Source of the DNA: Farysia itapuensis
Lineage: Eukaryota > Basidiomycota > Ustilaginomycetes > Ustilaginales > Ustilaginaceae
Assembly: GCA_023212645.1 (NCBI GenBank)
Contig: JALBYC010000019.1
Coordinates: 124,001 to 188,000 of the forward strand
Direction of reading: 5' to 3'
Length of the DNA: 64,000 bases
Below are positions 39,688 through 49,000 of this stretch, one piece after another. Numbering within the stretch: position 1 is the stretch's first letter; every line of letters begins with the position of its first letter. A program made the position numbers and the translations under genes. Below the pieces are notes generated by a model. That model was not told where the DNA came from and searched no databases. It saw only the letters and a program-made list of their open reading frames with translations.

Positions 39688-41970
39688 CTATTGAGCCGCT
39701 TGGGACAACCGTTCGCTGATGCTAGACCGTTTGCCGGTGGACGGTGAGATGGGCGGAGCAGGATCGCCACTCGGCCCAATGTCCGTGTCGACAGCCGCGG
39801 CTACGTCCTCCCTCACATCAGGGTCGGCATCGGGACCGACGCCAAGACCCGTCAAGCCAGAGTTGGCACTGTCAGAGCTCGTGGTAGGCTTGCTCGACGC
39901 TGCCGGGTTGGGCGACGAAGGAGCGGGGCCATGCACGCCATGCTCGACAATCTCAAGCAGGACCGCGCGACGGATCCATTTGCGGTGACGCGTGTATCTT
40001 CCCATCCCAGACTTGCGCGACATCTTGTCCCATGCATTGTCGCCGTACTGCCAGCCATCTGCGTCGACGTCCCACACTTCAGCAGGAGCGCCTGTCACGC
40101 GAGTGGCCGTCGCCCCTACATCGCCCAGCGAGGGCGAGGGCGGAGTGGAGCCGCCAGTATTCGAGGTAGCCCCGGATGTGCGCGCACGAATCTTGTTAAG
40201 TGCGTCACCGATGTAACCCTGCTTGGCTGCCGCAAGAGCGTCTTTGTCGTCTACGGCTGTGGCTGACTTGATAGCAGCCTCCTTGGCGTTGCCTTTGTAC
40301 ACAGAGCTGCTGGAAGTTTGGACAGCTACGGACGAGTTGACGCCTGCAATCGTCCATTCAGCATCAATCCACTGCCACTTGATCGTTCTGCGCGTGAATG
40401 CTTTGGCGTCGGTCGGCGTTGGCGCCGGCGTAAGCATAATTTTGGTGGGAGGTAGACTGAACGAGGACGGCGGCGACACGGGGTTGTTGGACTCGTCGGA
40501 CCAACTAGGTCGCTCCTGGGGTAACAACGCAGCTGTCCAATCCAAGCCCACCCACCATCGCTGGTTTTCAAAGATGGAGAACTGGTACACGACATCTTCG
40601 TGTCGCAGCACCTTGTCTTGTGCCGCAGACGACTGGTTAGCATTCGACTTGGTAGAATCAGTAGCAGGTGTGAGGTTAGCTTTGGGAAGCAGAACCGTGC
40701 CGTCGTCGTGATAGAGGCCGTGGGCCCATTCATCATCGAGATTTCCTTTTCCGTATGCTTCGCGGAACGGAGTCTGTCCGCTGAGCACGCGACCGGTTCC
40801 ACGAATGATTCGGCGCACGGTGGCACTTTTCCATATAGCCTGTCGATACAAGCTGCCCCACGGCGAACACCAGGTCAAAGCCACCGTGCCAATCAAGCAC
40901 ACCAGGCTCCGGACGGTCAGCGCGCCTATGGGATACGGCGGGAGTAAAGTGACGTTGTAAGCGGATACTCGATGCCACTGGACGCGGTAAGCGAGGGACT
41001 TTGCTGAACGGAACACGGGGGCCAACGGTGTCTTGCCTAGGAAGTTGCCGAGCTGGTCGCCTCGGGCAAAAATCGGGGCTGTCTTGCTCTGGAGCAGGGC
41101 GACATGCTCGTGTCCGATCAGACGAAGAACAAGGTGGTAAGCCCGATAGTTGACAGCCATCAAACCGGCCACTATGGACGAGAAGGAAACTGGCAGAACC
41201 AAGGTGGGGAAACCATGCTCTCTGAGCGGAAGGAATGCCGCCAGCCACAACGGCCACGTAAAGATGATAAAGGCAGCCACAGCTTTGGTGTTCATCGGGC
41301 TTGGGTCCCATGAGATCAGTTGAACAGCTGGAATCAGGACATTGCTGCGGAAGGACGAGAAGAAGTCGGCAAGCTCTGATAGTTCGGCTAGCGTGGCGTT
41401 GATGGATGCTGCTGAAACAACGTCGTGCTTCTCAAATGACTTTGGCGGATGTGTTCGCGGCTTAGCAAAAGACAGTTGCCTGCGGACACCAGTGTAAGCG
41501 ATCCAGCCTAGGATGAGCAGCTGGGGCGTATACCGAACGAACTCGTATCCAAAAGCGCAGACGAGCCAGAACGAAACGAGAAGCAGCACTGAAGACGACC
41601 CGGAGCCTTTTCCTCCCGTCCAGGTCGCCAAGCGCACGAATCGATTCAATGCATGAATGAAGGGACCAAAGGCGGCCAGGACCCGCACGACCGAGGTGGG
41701 GACCCGCTCAAGGATTTCGGCTGACGAGAGCGGTTCGAAAGTCGACGAGAGCGAGGACGCCGACGAGAAGGACGTAGATGAGACCCGAGCATTGCTTGTG
41801 ACGATCGAAGGCGGTGTAGACTTCACCGGTGTCGTGGGATTCGACATCGTGTGATGAGGTGTCGTGCTCCGAATCGTCTGGTTGGATGATGTGTCCGGTC
41901 TATAGATATACGTATGGCCTCGTGAAAGCGTCACCGTGCGTCGTTCGGAAGTCGGAACCGAGTGGGCCAT
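39688..41970 (-). CDS. Pex23/Pex24-type peroxisomal membrane peroxin with dysferlin domain
   Basis: Intronless. 760 residues from the ATG at 41970 (AACATGG context); a second in-frame ATG at 41847 (MSNPTTPVKS) would give 719 residues and is possible, since a TATA-like TATATCTATA lies at 41910-41901. Hydrophobic segments at about 118-155 and 230-285 and near 350 form a reticulon-like membrane region. DysF-N is seen at about 465 (IFENQRWWVGLDWT, RPSWSD) and DysF-C at about 636-675 (DADGWQYGDNAWDKM, RHRKWIRRA). This is the Pex24 family architecture (Pex28-32 in yeast), ER/peroxisome contact-site proteins that control peroxisome number and size. The paralogue type cannot be fixed. Divergent from PIG-S. 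Confidence 0.87.
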   Translation of the reverse strand: MAHSVPTSERRTVTLSRGHTYIYRPDTSSNQTIRSTTPHHTMSNPTTPVKSTPPSIVTSNARVSSTSFSSASSLSSTFEPLSSAEILERVPTSVVRVLAAFGPFIHALNRFVRLATWTGGKGSGSSSVLLLVSFWLVCAFGYEFVRYTPQLLILGWIAYTGVRRQLSFAKPRTHPPKSFEKHDVVSAASINATLAELSELADFFSSFRSNVLIPAVQLISWDPSPMNTKAVAAFIIFTWPLWLAAFLPLREHGFPTLVLPVSFSSIVAGLMAVNYRAYHLVLRLIGHEHVALLQSKTAPIFARGDQLGNFLGKTPLAPVFRSAKSLAYRVQWHRVSAYNVTLLPPYPIGALTVRSLVCLIGTVALTWCSPWGSLYRQAIWKSATVRRIIRGTGRVLSGQTPFREAYGKGNLDDEWAHGLYHDDGTVLLPKANLTPATDSTKSNANQSSAAQDKVLRHEDVVYQFSIFENQRWWVGLDWTAALLPQERPSWSDESNNPVSPPSSFSLPPTKIMLTPAPTPTDAKAFTRRTIKWQWIDAEWTIAGVNSSVAVQTSSSSVYKGNAKEAAIKSATAVDDKDALAAAKQGYIGDALNKIRARTSGATSNTGGSTPPSPSLGDVGATATRVTGAPAEVWDVDADGWQYGDNAWDKMSRKSGMGRYTRHRKWIRRAVLLEIVEHGVHGPAPSSPNPAASSKPTTSSDSANSGLTGLGVGPDADPDVREDVAAAVDTDIGPSGDPAPPISPSTGKRSSISERLSQAAQ

Positions 41971-42051
41971 GTTAGGTCTCTAAAAGTGACCAACACCTCG
42001 GCACAAATTGACATTCGGCTTGATCATCAGAGTAACCTGCATCGTCTGAAT

Positions 42052-44094
42052 ATGGCAGCACTGGGATTTCAGAGCTTGTGGACGCAGGCGACGATCCTGC
42101 TCTGCTTCTGGTCTGCCATATTTCTCTCGGTCCCATACTGGCTTCGCTTCACCACAATTCAGCGACTCCCGCTGCCAAAGTCGGACGTATATGGTCTGGA
42201 AACAATAGCAGAATGTCCCGTCCTCTTTAACACGTCTCTGCATGTGCTTGTGGATTCAGAATTAGTGTCGGACCATCATGACACGTTCCTGCGTCAGGTA
42301 GAAGAGCTAATAGGGGACAGTCTACGAGTCAAAGACAAATTCGAGTTGGGCACAAGTCTCGAGTGCGTCCGCTGGCAGGTCAACACTCGTCTCCTTAGGG
42401 ATGACGAACCGTCGGCAACTCTGGCATTCGACACACATCAGCTTGCGCATAATGTACATGTCACATCGACGTCGAACATGGGTGCCATTAGCGGAGTGCC
42501 CGTGATTCGACTTCAAGACACACATCATGACATGCTGCCAGACGCGATCAGCGCTGCCGTCGTCGCTCACATCTTGAAGCTGCGCGGTGATACACCCCTC
42601 TCTCTTGATGCCAGCCAGTCGGCGTCTGGCACGAACGCAGCGGAACAAGACCCTCGCATCATACAGTATAGCAAGCACGTTCGCCTCGTTTTCAGCATTA
42701 TGAACCAAGACATTTCTTCAGGGGCTGCTTACGATAGCGCGCTCCTGCACGATCTGGCTCGCTCAAATCACAGTCGTGCCTCACCATCTAATCCAATTGC
42801 AGAGCTACTTGAGGAGCTGGCAGAGCTGCATGATTTCCACGTTGAAAGTCAAGTGCAGTGGTTTGCTCCCCTGCATTTCCAACCAACACAAGAGAGACTG
42901 GAAGAAGTCGTGGAAGTCAAAGACGAGGAGGTCATCATGGTCGACGAAGAGATCGAAGAGGAATATGAAATTGATCCTGACGACGTTCAGCATGATTCAG
43001 AGGGGTCTTTGGACGCCACAGCCGAGGAACAGGAGGTTGATGCTTTACTCCCGACCAAAAAGACCGGAAAGCGCACAGTCACACGCCAGGTCCCACGTTT
43101 ACAAAAGGTCGTCCGACAGACACGCACGCCACTCCCCACCCGGCACGTTGTAGAGTGGGACGATCTCAAAGTGTTTGTCAATTCGGCTGAATGGAGCTTG
43201 ATTTCGACTGTTCCTCCGCCTACCTCTACCACAGCGAAAGCGGATCAGCGGCCGTTTGACCAAATGTCACATACACACGATCTGCACTTCTTGCTGTATG
43301 TCCCGAGTCGAGTCAATGCGCCTTTGCTATTACGGTCGCCGACGGGAGAAGGTGTCAGTGATGCAAACGCCTGGTTGATACCGCAATGGGGCGGCGTGGT
43401 CATTCTAAATCCACCTGCTGCGGCCGGAGAGGACGTCGCAATTGTTCCTTCTACTCCTGAAGCGCGCTCCAATCTTGACACAGTAACAGAACTACCCGTA
43501 CCTCAAGTCGTAGAGGCAATTGAACTGTTTGCGAGGCAGCTCCGCATTCTTCTAGGTCTGGGAACTGACTCACGCCCCTCGGAGCTGGAAGACAGCTACG
43601 AAGCAGAGCAAGACGCACAGATTGCCGAACAAGTGCGGCTTCAGGTCCTATTCCAGCGTCGCATCCTCGAGACGGCCCGGGAAACCGTCACTACCCTCGG
43701 AGGCATTGTGCGTCTCGTTGATAAAATCGAGAACCTGGGTGTAGGCCCAGACGTGCAGCACGACGTCCAGCTCGCTATTGAAACGCTCCACTCTCTCAAC
43801 GATCCCGCCGCTCTCACATTCACACCATCCGACATTACTGGCAATCTGGCCGAGGTATTGCGCAAAGTGCAGCATGCTCACGCACTGGCCAACCGTGCGT
43901 TTTTCAACCCAGATATGCTCGCACTGCTCTACTTCCCAGATGAGCACAAGTATGCAGTGTACACGCCTCTCTTTGGCCCACTACTCGTCCCGCTGGTCGT
44001 GACGACTGTGAAGCTGATCAAGACAGCTCTTTCCTCAGCTGCATCACGCAAATTCAGCCCGCACACTGCGCGTTCATCACGCGGTTCTATGTGA
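42052..44094 (+). CDS. gpi17: GPI transamidase subunit PIG-S (Gpi17)
   Basis: 680 residues from the ATG at 42052; the open frame runs upstream to a GTG at 41962. An N-terminal membrane anchor (about residues 11-28, TILLCFWSAIFLSVPYW) is followed by RFTTIQRLPLP, a PIG-S hallmark. Further family blocks: HDLHFLLYVPSRVNAPL, WLIPQWGGVVILNPP, and VVEAIELFARQLRILLGL. A C-terminal helix (PLFGPLLVPLVVTTVKLI) gives the expected two-span topology with a large lumenal domain. PIG-S is a subunit of the GPI transamidase that cleaves C-terminal signals and attaches GPI anchors in the ER lumen. A strongly acidic insertion (about residues 285-345, VDEEIEEEYEIDPDD) is present. Only 81 bp separate it from the divergent peroxin start. 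Confidence 0.9.
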   Translation: MAALGFQSLWTQATILLCFWSAIFLSVPYWLRFTTIQRLPLPKSDVYGLETIAECPVLFNTSLHVLVDSELVSDHHDTFLRQVEELIGDSLRVKDKFELGTSLECVRWQVNTRLLRDDEPSATLAFDTHQLAHNVHVTSTSNMGAISGVPVIRLQDTHHDMLPDAISAAVVAHILKLRGDTPLSLDASQSASGTNAAEQDPRIIQYSKHVRLVFSIMNQDISSGAAYDSALLHDLARSNHSRASPSNPIAELLEELAELHDFHVESQVQWFAPLHFQPTQERLEEVVEVKDEEVIMVDEEIEEEYEIDPDDVQHDSEGSLDATAEEQEVDALLPTKKTGKRTVTRQVPRLQKVVRQTRTPLPTRHVVEWDDLKVFVNSAEWSLISTVPPPTSTTAKADQRPFDQMSHTHDLHFLLYVPSRVNAPLLLRSPTGEGVSDANAWLIPQWGGVVILNPPAAAGEDVAIVPSTPEARSNLDTVTELPVPQVVEAIELFARQLRILLGLGTDSRPSELEDSYEAEQDAQIAEQVRLQVLFQRRILETARETVTTLGGIVRLVDKIENLGVGPDVQHDVQLAIETLHSLNDPAALTFTPSDITGNLAEVLRKVQHAHALANRAFFNPDMLALLYFPDEHKYAVYTPLFGPLLVPLVVTTVKLIKTALSSAASRKFSPHTARSSRGSM

Positions 44095-44156
44095 CACAAT
44101 GAACAAGTAAATCTGATTAGCTGGTATCGGGACACAATGTGTGCGGATTTGAAATC

Positions 44157-45731
44157 TCAGTCGTACTCGACATCATCAAAGACTTCAGGTTCTTCGGCGT
44201 CCGCGTTGCCGGTCTGAGCGTTTGGCGCAGGTTCATCTTCCGAATCGCTGTTCTTCACGTCTTTTGCAATCATGGCTTCGTATGCGGCATCATACTCGTA
44301 ATCATCGTCCTGCATCTTGCGTTTGGAAGAAGCCAGTTGTGTCACCCGTGGTTTGGGCGCACCGCGGTGGTTCAACAGCGAAGGAATGTTGGTCTTGCGC
44401 GTCAGTCCGGGGCGCCTGGCCGCGCCGGAAGTGAGCAATGTCGTGAGAGGCTTGCCAAAGAAAGAGCTCGGGCCTGGTGATCGTGTGCCTGTAGGCACTG
44501 GTGAGCTGCGAGCCGAGGAAGAGAAAGACCCACTGTGATCGGATATGCGCTTGATGTTGACCATAGCTGGCGGGTCTGAGTGTATGATCTTGTCTTCATC
44601 TGCGTCCAGACTTAGCGGGGCTGGATCGATTTTTGTTGGCTCATCTTCAGCTTCGCTTTTTTCATCAGGTTGGGTCTCTGTTGGCTTAGCAGCGACTTTC
44701 GCTGTCTTGCTTGCTTTCTTAGCCTTACTGGACTTGCTGTCAGACTTTTCTTTCGGTGCCGACTTCTGGGAAAGCTCGGTATGTGTCGAGATATGTTGAC
44801 CATCCCGCGACGATCCTTGGGTTCCCTCTATCTCGTCTTCTGCGATCGACCTTTTCCCTCGTCTGGAAGTGCGAGGTTTGTCTGCAACCTCGACCGCTTC
44901 GGTGACTTCGGTCGCAACGCCATCATCGTCTTCGTCATCGGAAAAAGACTTTGGCTTGCGTGATCTCTGAGTCTTGGTAGATTTGGCGGAGGTCGAAGTC
45001 TTCGGTTCTTGCTGAGGTTGCATGTGTAGGGGCCGCCCATCAGCATCGCAGGTTGGGCTATACGGCACGCTCCTGCGCGAGGAACGAGCTGATCTGCGAA
45101 CGGACATTGCTTCTTCTCTCGCTATCGCCGCAGCGAGTGCGGCGTCGTCCATCACGTCTTGATCTTGTCCTGCACTGGAGTTGCTCACACGCTTCCGCTT
45201 GCTGCTGTCGTCAGAGTCACGAGCGCTTCGCTTATTCGATGCCGCAGGCGTGGTAATCTCGACGAAGGCTTGTGGGCTTGTTCGTGTGGGGCTTTCTTCA
45301 ACGCGCCTTGTCGGAGGAGATGGGATCGGAGAATGCGGCTGGCTAGTTCCACGACCTTCATCTTCTGGTTCGCTGTCGGATGGCACATCGTAAACGCTCT
45401 TCACAGGTGAGTTGGGCTCCGAATTGGGGACGATGTTGTCAGTGCGTCGTTTCAGATTCGCCGCTCTCGAAGGGCGCAACGGGCTTATGTCGGTCGAGAT
45501 TGTGGTCCTACCTATCGAAGACGTATGACTGGTTGACGGCGAAGACGGCATTAAGTCTGAAGTGTTCGCCAACGAGCTCCTCGTCACTGAGCTGAGCGAG
45601 GACGGCGCGGTTGGAAAGAGACTTTTGGGCATGGTGGTAAGATCAGAAGCGTGATTGGTCACAGTGTCGTGTAGTGGCGCAGCATTCTCCTTGTCGATCA
45701 AGATGTTGTAGCCCTCTGGGAAGAAAGGCAT
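44157..45731 (-). CDS. Low-complexity nuclear protein with RAD51AP1-like short motifs
   Basis: Intronless, 524 residues, ATG at 45731 (MPFFPEGYNILIDKENAAP). Nearly the whole protein is disordered: Ser/Pro-rich N-terminus with many SP/TP sites, several basic nuclear-type clusters (SSKRKRVS, SKTQRSRKPK-like), and acidic Ser runs (SFSDDEDDD). Three short motifs look constrained. These are DDAALAAAIAREEA (about 195), RRSARSSRRSVPYSP (about 213), and near the C-terminus RPGLTRKTNIPSLLNHRG (about 445) before an acidic tail. The last resembles the GLSR...LHP RAD51-binding block of animal RAD51AP1, and the first two resemble its N-terminal motifs. This assignment is tentative; no folded domain was identified. 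It is convergent with PIG-S (62-bp gap). Confidence 0.65.
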   Translation of the reverse strand: MPFFPEGYNILIDKENAAPLHDTVTNHASDLTTMPKSLFPTAPSSLSSVTRSSLANTSDLMPSSPSTSHTSSIGRTTISTDISPLRPSRAANLKRRTDNIVPNSEPNSPVKSVYDVPSDSEPEDEGRGTSQPHSPIPSPPTRRVEESPTRTSPQAFVEITTPAASNKRSARDSDDSSKRKRVSNSSAGQDQDVMDDAALAAAIAREEAMSVRRSARSSRRSVPYSPTCDADGRPLHMQPQQEPKTSTSAKSTKTQRSRKPKSFSDDEDDDGVATEVTEAVEVADKPRTSRRGKRSIAEDEIEGTQGSSRDGQHISTHTELSQKSAPKEKSDSKSSKAKKASKTAKVAAKPTETQPDEKSEAEDEPTKIDPAPLSLDADEDKIIHSDPPAMVNIKRISDHSGSFSSSARSSPVPTGTRSPGPSSFFGKPLTTLLTSGAARRPGLTRKTNIPSLLNHRGAPKPRVTQLASSKRKMQDDDYEYDAAYEAMIAKDVKNSDSEDEPAPNAQTGNADAEEPEVFDDVEYD

Positions 45732-46002
45732 GAATGCTGAGACCTCACGCAGTGATTGGTGAGCAGAAGGATGAGAGTCAAGGCGTGTTACTTTGACACG
45801 CCACCACGGTAAGTCGCGCCGTTCTGCTCTTTCAATTTACGCGCCAAATTCGCGAAACTGAAAATATTGCGCTGTTAGAGCACGAGGGAGGCTGAGTCAA
45901 AGTGCAAAGTTGTATCGCGCGGAAGAAGATTTTGCTGCTCTCGAGTTCACTCGCACTCGCCAGAATTCCAAGCAACCACCATCCCACCTAGCACATATCA
46001 GT

Positions 46003-49000
46003 ATGTCAGGGCCGCCGGGCTACAGAGGAGCGCCGTCGTCTTCTGCATCGGCAGCAGTGCGTGGTCCGCCACCTGGACTGCCTGCAGCGGCGGCTTACAA
46101 TGAGCCTGCTTCGCTCTCGCCTGAGCAGCTTCAAGCTAAGGCGAGAAAATGGCAGCAATCTCAAAGCCGTCGCTTCGGCGACCGTCGTGGTAAGACCGGT
46201 TTCGTAGACACTGGAAAGCAAGACATGCCTCCCGAAGTTCTGCGCAAGATCATCAAGGAGCACGGCGACATGACCAATCGAAAGTATCGACAAGACAAGC
46301 GTGTTCACCTCGGTGCGCTCAAATACGTCCCCCATGCCATGCTCAAAGTACTGGAAAACATACCTATGCCCTGGGAGCAGATTCGTGAAGTCCCTGTCCT
46401 CTACCACATCACAGGAGCCATCACCTTTGTCAACGAGGTTCCCAAAGTGATCGAGCCAATATACCATGCCCAGTGGGCAGCCATGTGGATCGCCATGCGC
46501 AGGGAGAAGCGCGATCGACGACATTTCAAGCGCATGCGCTTTCCACCTTTTGACGATGAAGAACCTGTTGTCGACTATTCGGACAATCTGCTCGATGTCG
46601 ACCCCCTCGAAGGCATTCAACTCGAGCTCGACGAGGACGAAGACGGTGCCGTGATTGACTGGTTCTACGACCACAAGCCGCTCATCGACAATCGTCAACA
46701 CGTCAATGGCCCCTCATACAAATTCTGGAACCTCGATTTGCCACAGATGGCCACATTGCATAGACTCGGCAAGACCCTTCTCAGCGACTTTTCTAACGAC
46801 GACAACAACTATCACTACCTTTTCGACAAGAAAGCTTTCTTCACAGCAAAAGCGCTGAACATGGCCATTCCTGGAGGTCCAAAGTTCGAGCCACTGTACA
46901 AAGACACTGATGGATTTGACGACGACTTTACCGATTTCACCGATTTCCGCAAAGTCATCATTCGCCAACAGATTCGCACAGAGTACCGAGTCGCCTTTCC
47001 GCACCTGTACAACAGTCGCCCTCGCTCCGTCCATATCGGAAGGTATCATGAGCCGAAGAGTGTTTACATTCGCTCCGACGACATTGATCAAGCATTCTAT
47101 TTCGACCCGATGCTCAATCCCATCTCTGCTCGGTCTCTCGCGAGCTCCAACGCTTTCCGCCCAGAATACACAGACGGTACGCCCGTATTCAGCCACGAGG
47201 ACGAGGTTTTCGGTCAGGGTGTTGAGGGGGATGACGAGCTGCCGGACGAAGTTGCCTTTTCCCTTCCAGAGGAAGTGTCGCCCTTCATGGAGGATGAGCC
47301 GTTGGAGAAAGAACTCACTGCAGATGCTATCGCACTTTGGTGGGCCCCAAAGCCGTATAACATGCGAAGCGGAAAGACTCGTCGTGCCGTCGACGTTCCA
47401 ATCCTCCAAAATTGGTATTTGGAACATTGCCCGCCAAATCAACCCGTCAAGGTCCGGGTCAGTTACCAAAAGCTGCTTAAAACCTTTGTCACCAACAGCC
47501 TGCACGAACGGAAGCAGAAGGTGCACAAGCACACCAATTTGTTGAAGGAGCTTGGCAAGACTAAGTTTTTCCAGACAACATCCGTCGACTGGCTCGAGGC
47601 CGGCTTGCAAGTCGCCAAGCAGTCTTTCAACATGATGAATCTGCTCATCCATCGAAAGGGCGCATCGTACCTCCACCTGGACTACAATATGAATCTCAAA
47701 CCCACCAAGACACTCACAACCAAGGAGAGAAAGAAGAGCAGATTCGGAAATGCTTTCCATCTTGTTCGTGAGCTGGCGAGAATCATCAAGCTAGTGGTAG
47801 ATTCCCATGTTCAGTTCCGCCTAGGCTCTATTGACGCCTTCCAGCTCGCAGATGGACTTCAGTACCTCTTCAACCATATCGCCACACTCACCGGCGCTTA
47901 CCGTTACAAGTACGCGATCATGCATCAGGTTCGAGCTTGCAAAGACTTGAAGCATGTCATCTACTATCGTTTCAATGCTGGTGGTGTTGGTAAGGGACCA
48001 GGAGTTGGCTTTTGGGCACCTTCCTGGCGTGTCTGGATTTTCTTCTTGCGCGGCATTACGCCCTTGCTCGAACGTTGGCTCGGTAACCTTCTCGCTCGAC
48101 AATTCGAAGGCCGTGGAGGGCGAACGGGTGTAAGCAAGATCACAAAGCAGCGAGTCGAAAGCTCTGCGGATCTCGAGATGAGGGCGGCAGTCATGAGTGA
48201 CATCCTCGATAGCATGCCAGAGTCCATGCGAGCGAACAAGATCAAGACTATTATGCAGCATTTGGCCGAAGCCTGGAGAGCGAACCGGGCGAACCTACCA
48301 TGGGCGCCGGGTCTTCCACCGGCAATCGAGTCGCTCATCTTGCGCTACGTCAAGATGAAGTTTGATTGGTGGGTGTCTGTCACACACCAAGTCCGAGCAA
48401 GGATCGTAAGGGGTGCTACAGTCGATAAGACCGCAAGTCGAAAGAATACCGGTCGTCTCACACGACTATATCTGCGAGCAGAAGCTGAAAGACAGAAGGA
48501 GTATTTGGCTTCTGGTCCGTACATTGACTCATCGAGCGCTGTTGCGATTTACAGCTCTCTCGTTCACTGGCTTGAGCAGCGCCGCTTCAGCCCGATACCC
48601 TTCCCAAGTCTGAACAACAAGCACGACACCAAGATTCTTGTACTGGCGCTAGAACGACTGAAGGAAAGCTACTCGGTCAAGGGAAGGCTAAATCAGAGTC
48701 AAAGAGAAGAGCTTGCATTGATTGAGCAAGCATTCGACAACCCGCACGAAACTCTTGCTCGTATCAAGCGGCTGATGTTGACTCAGAGAGCCTTCAAGGA
48801 GACTGGTTTTGAATTCTTCGACACATTCACACAACTCACGCCGACCTACGACATCGAGCCGATCGAAAAGATCACCGATGCCTATCTCGACCAATACCTG
48901 TGCTACGAAGCAGATAAGCGGCAGCTGTTCCCCGCTTGGGTCAAGCCAAGCGATTCAGAACCAGTGCCTCTGCTCGTGTACAAGTGGTGCAACGGGATCA

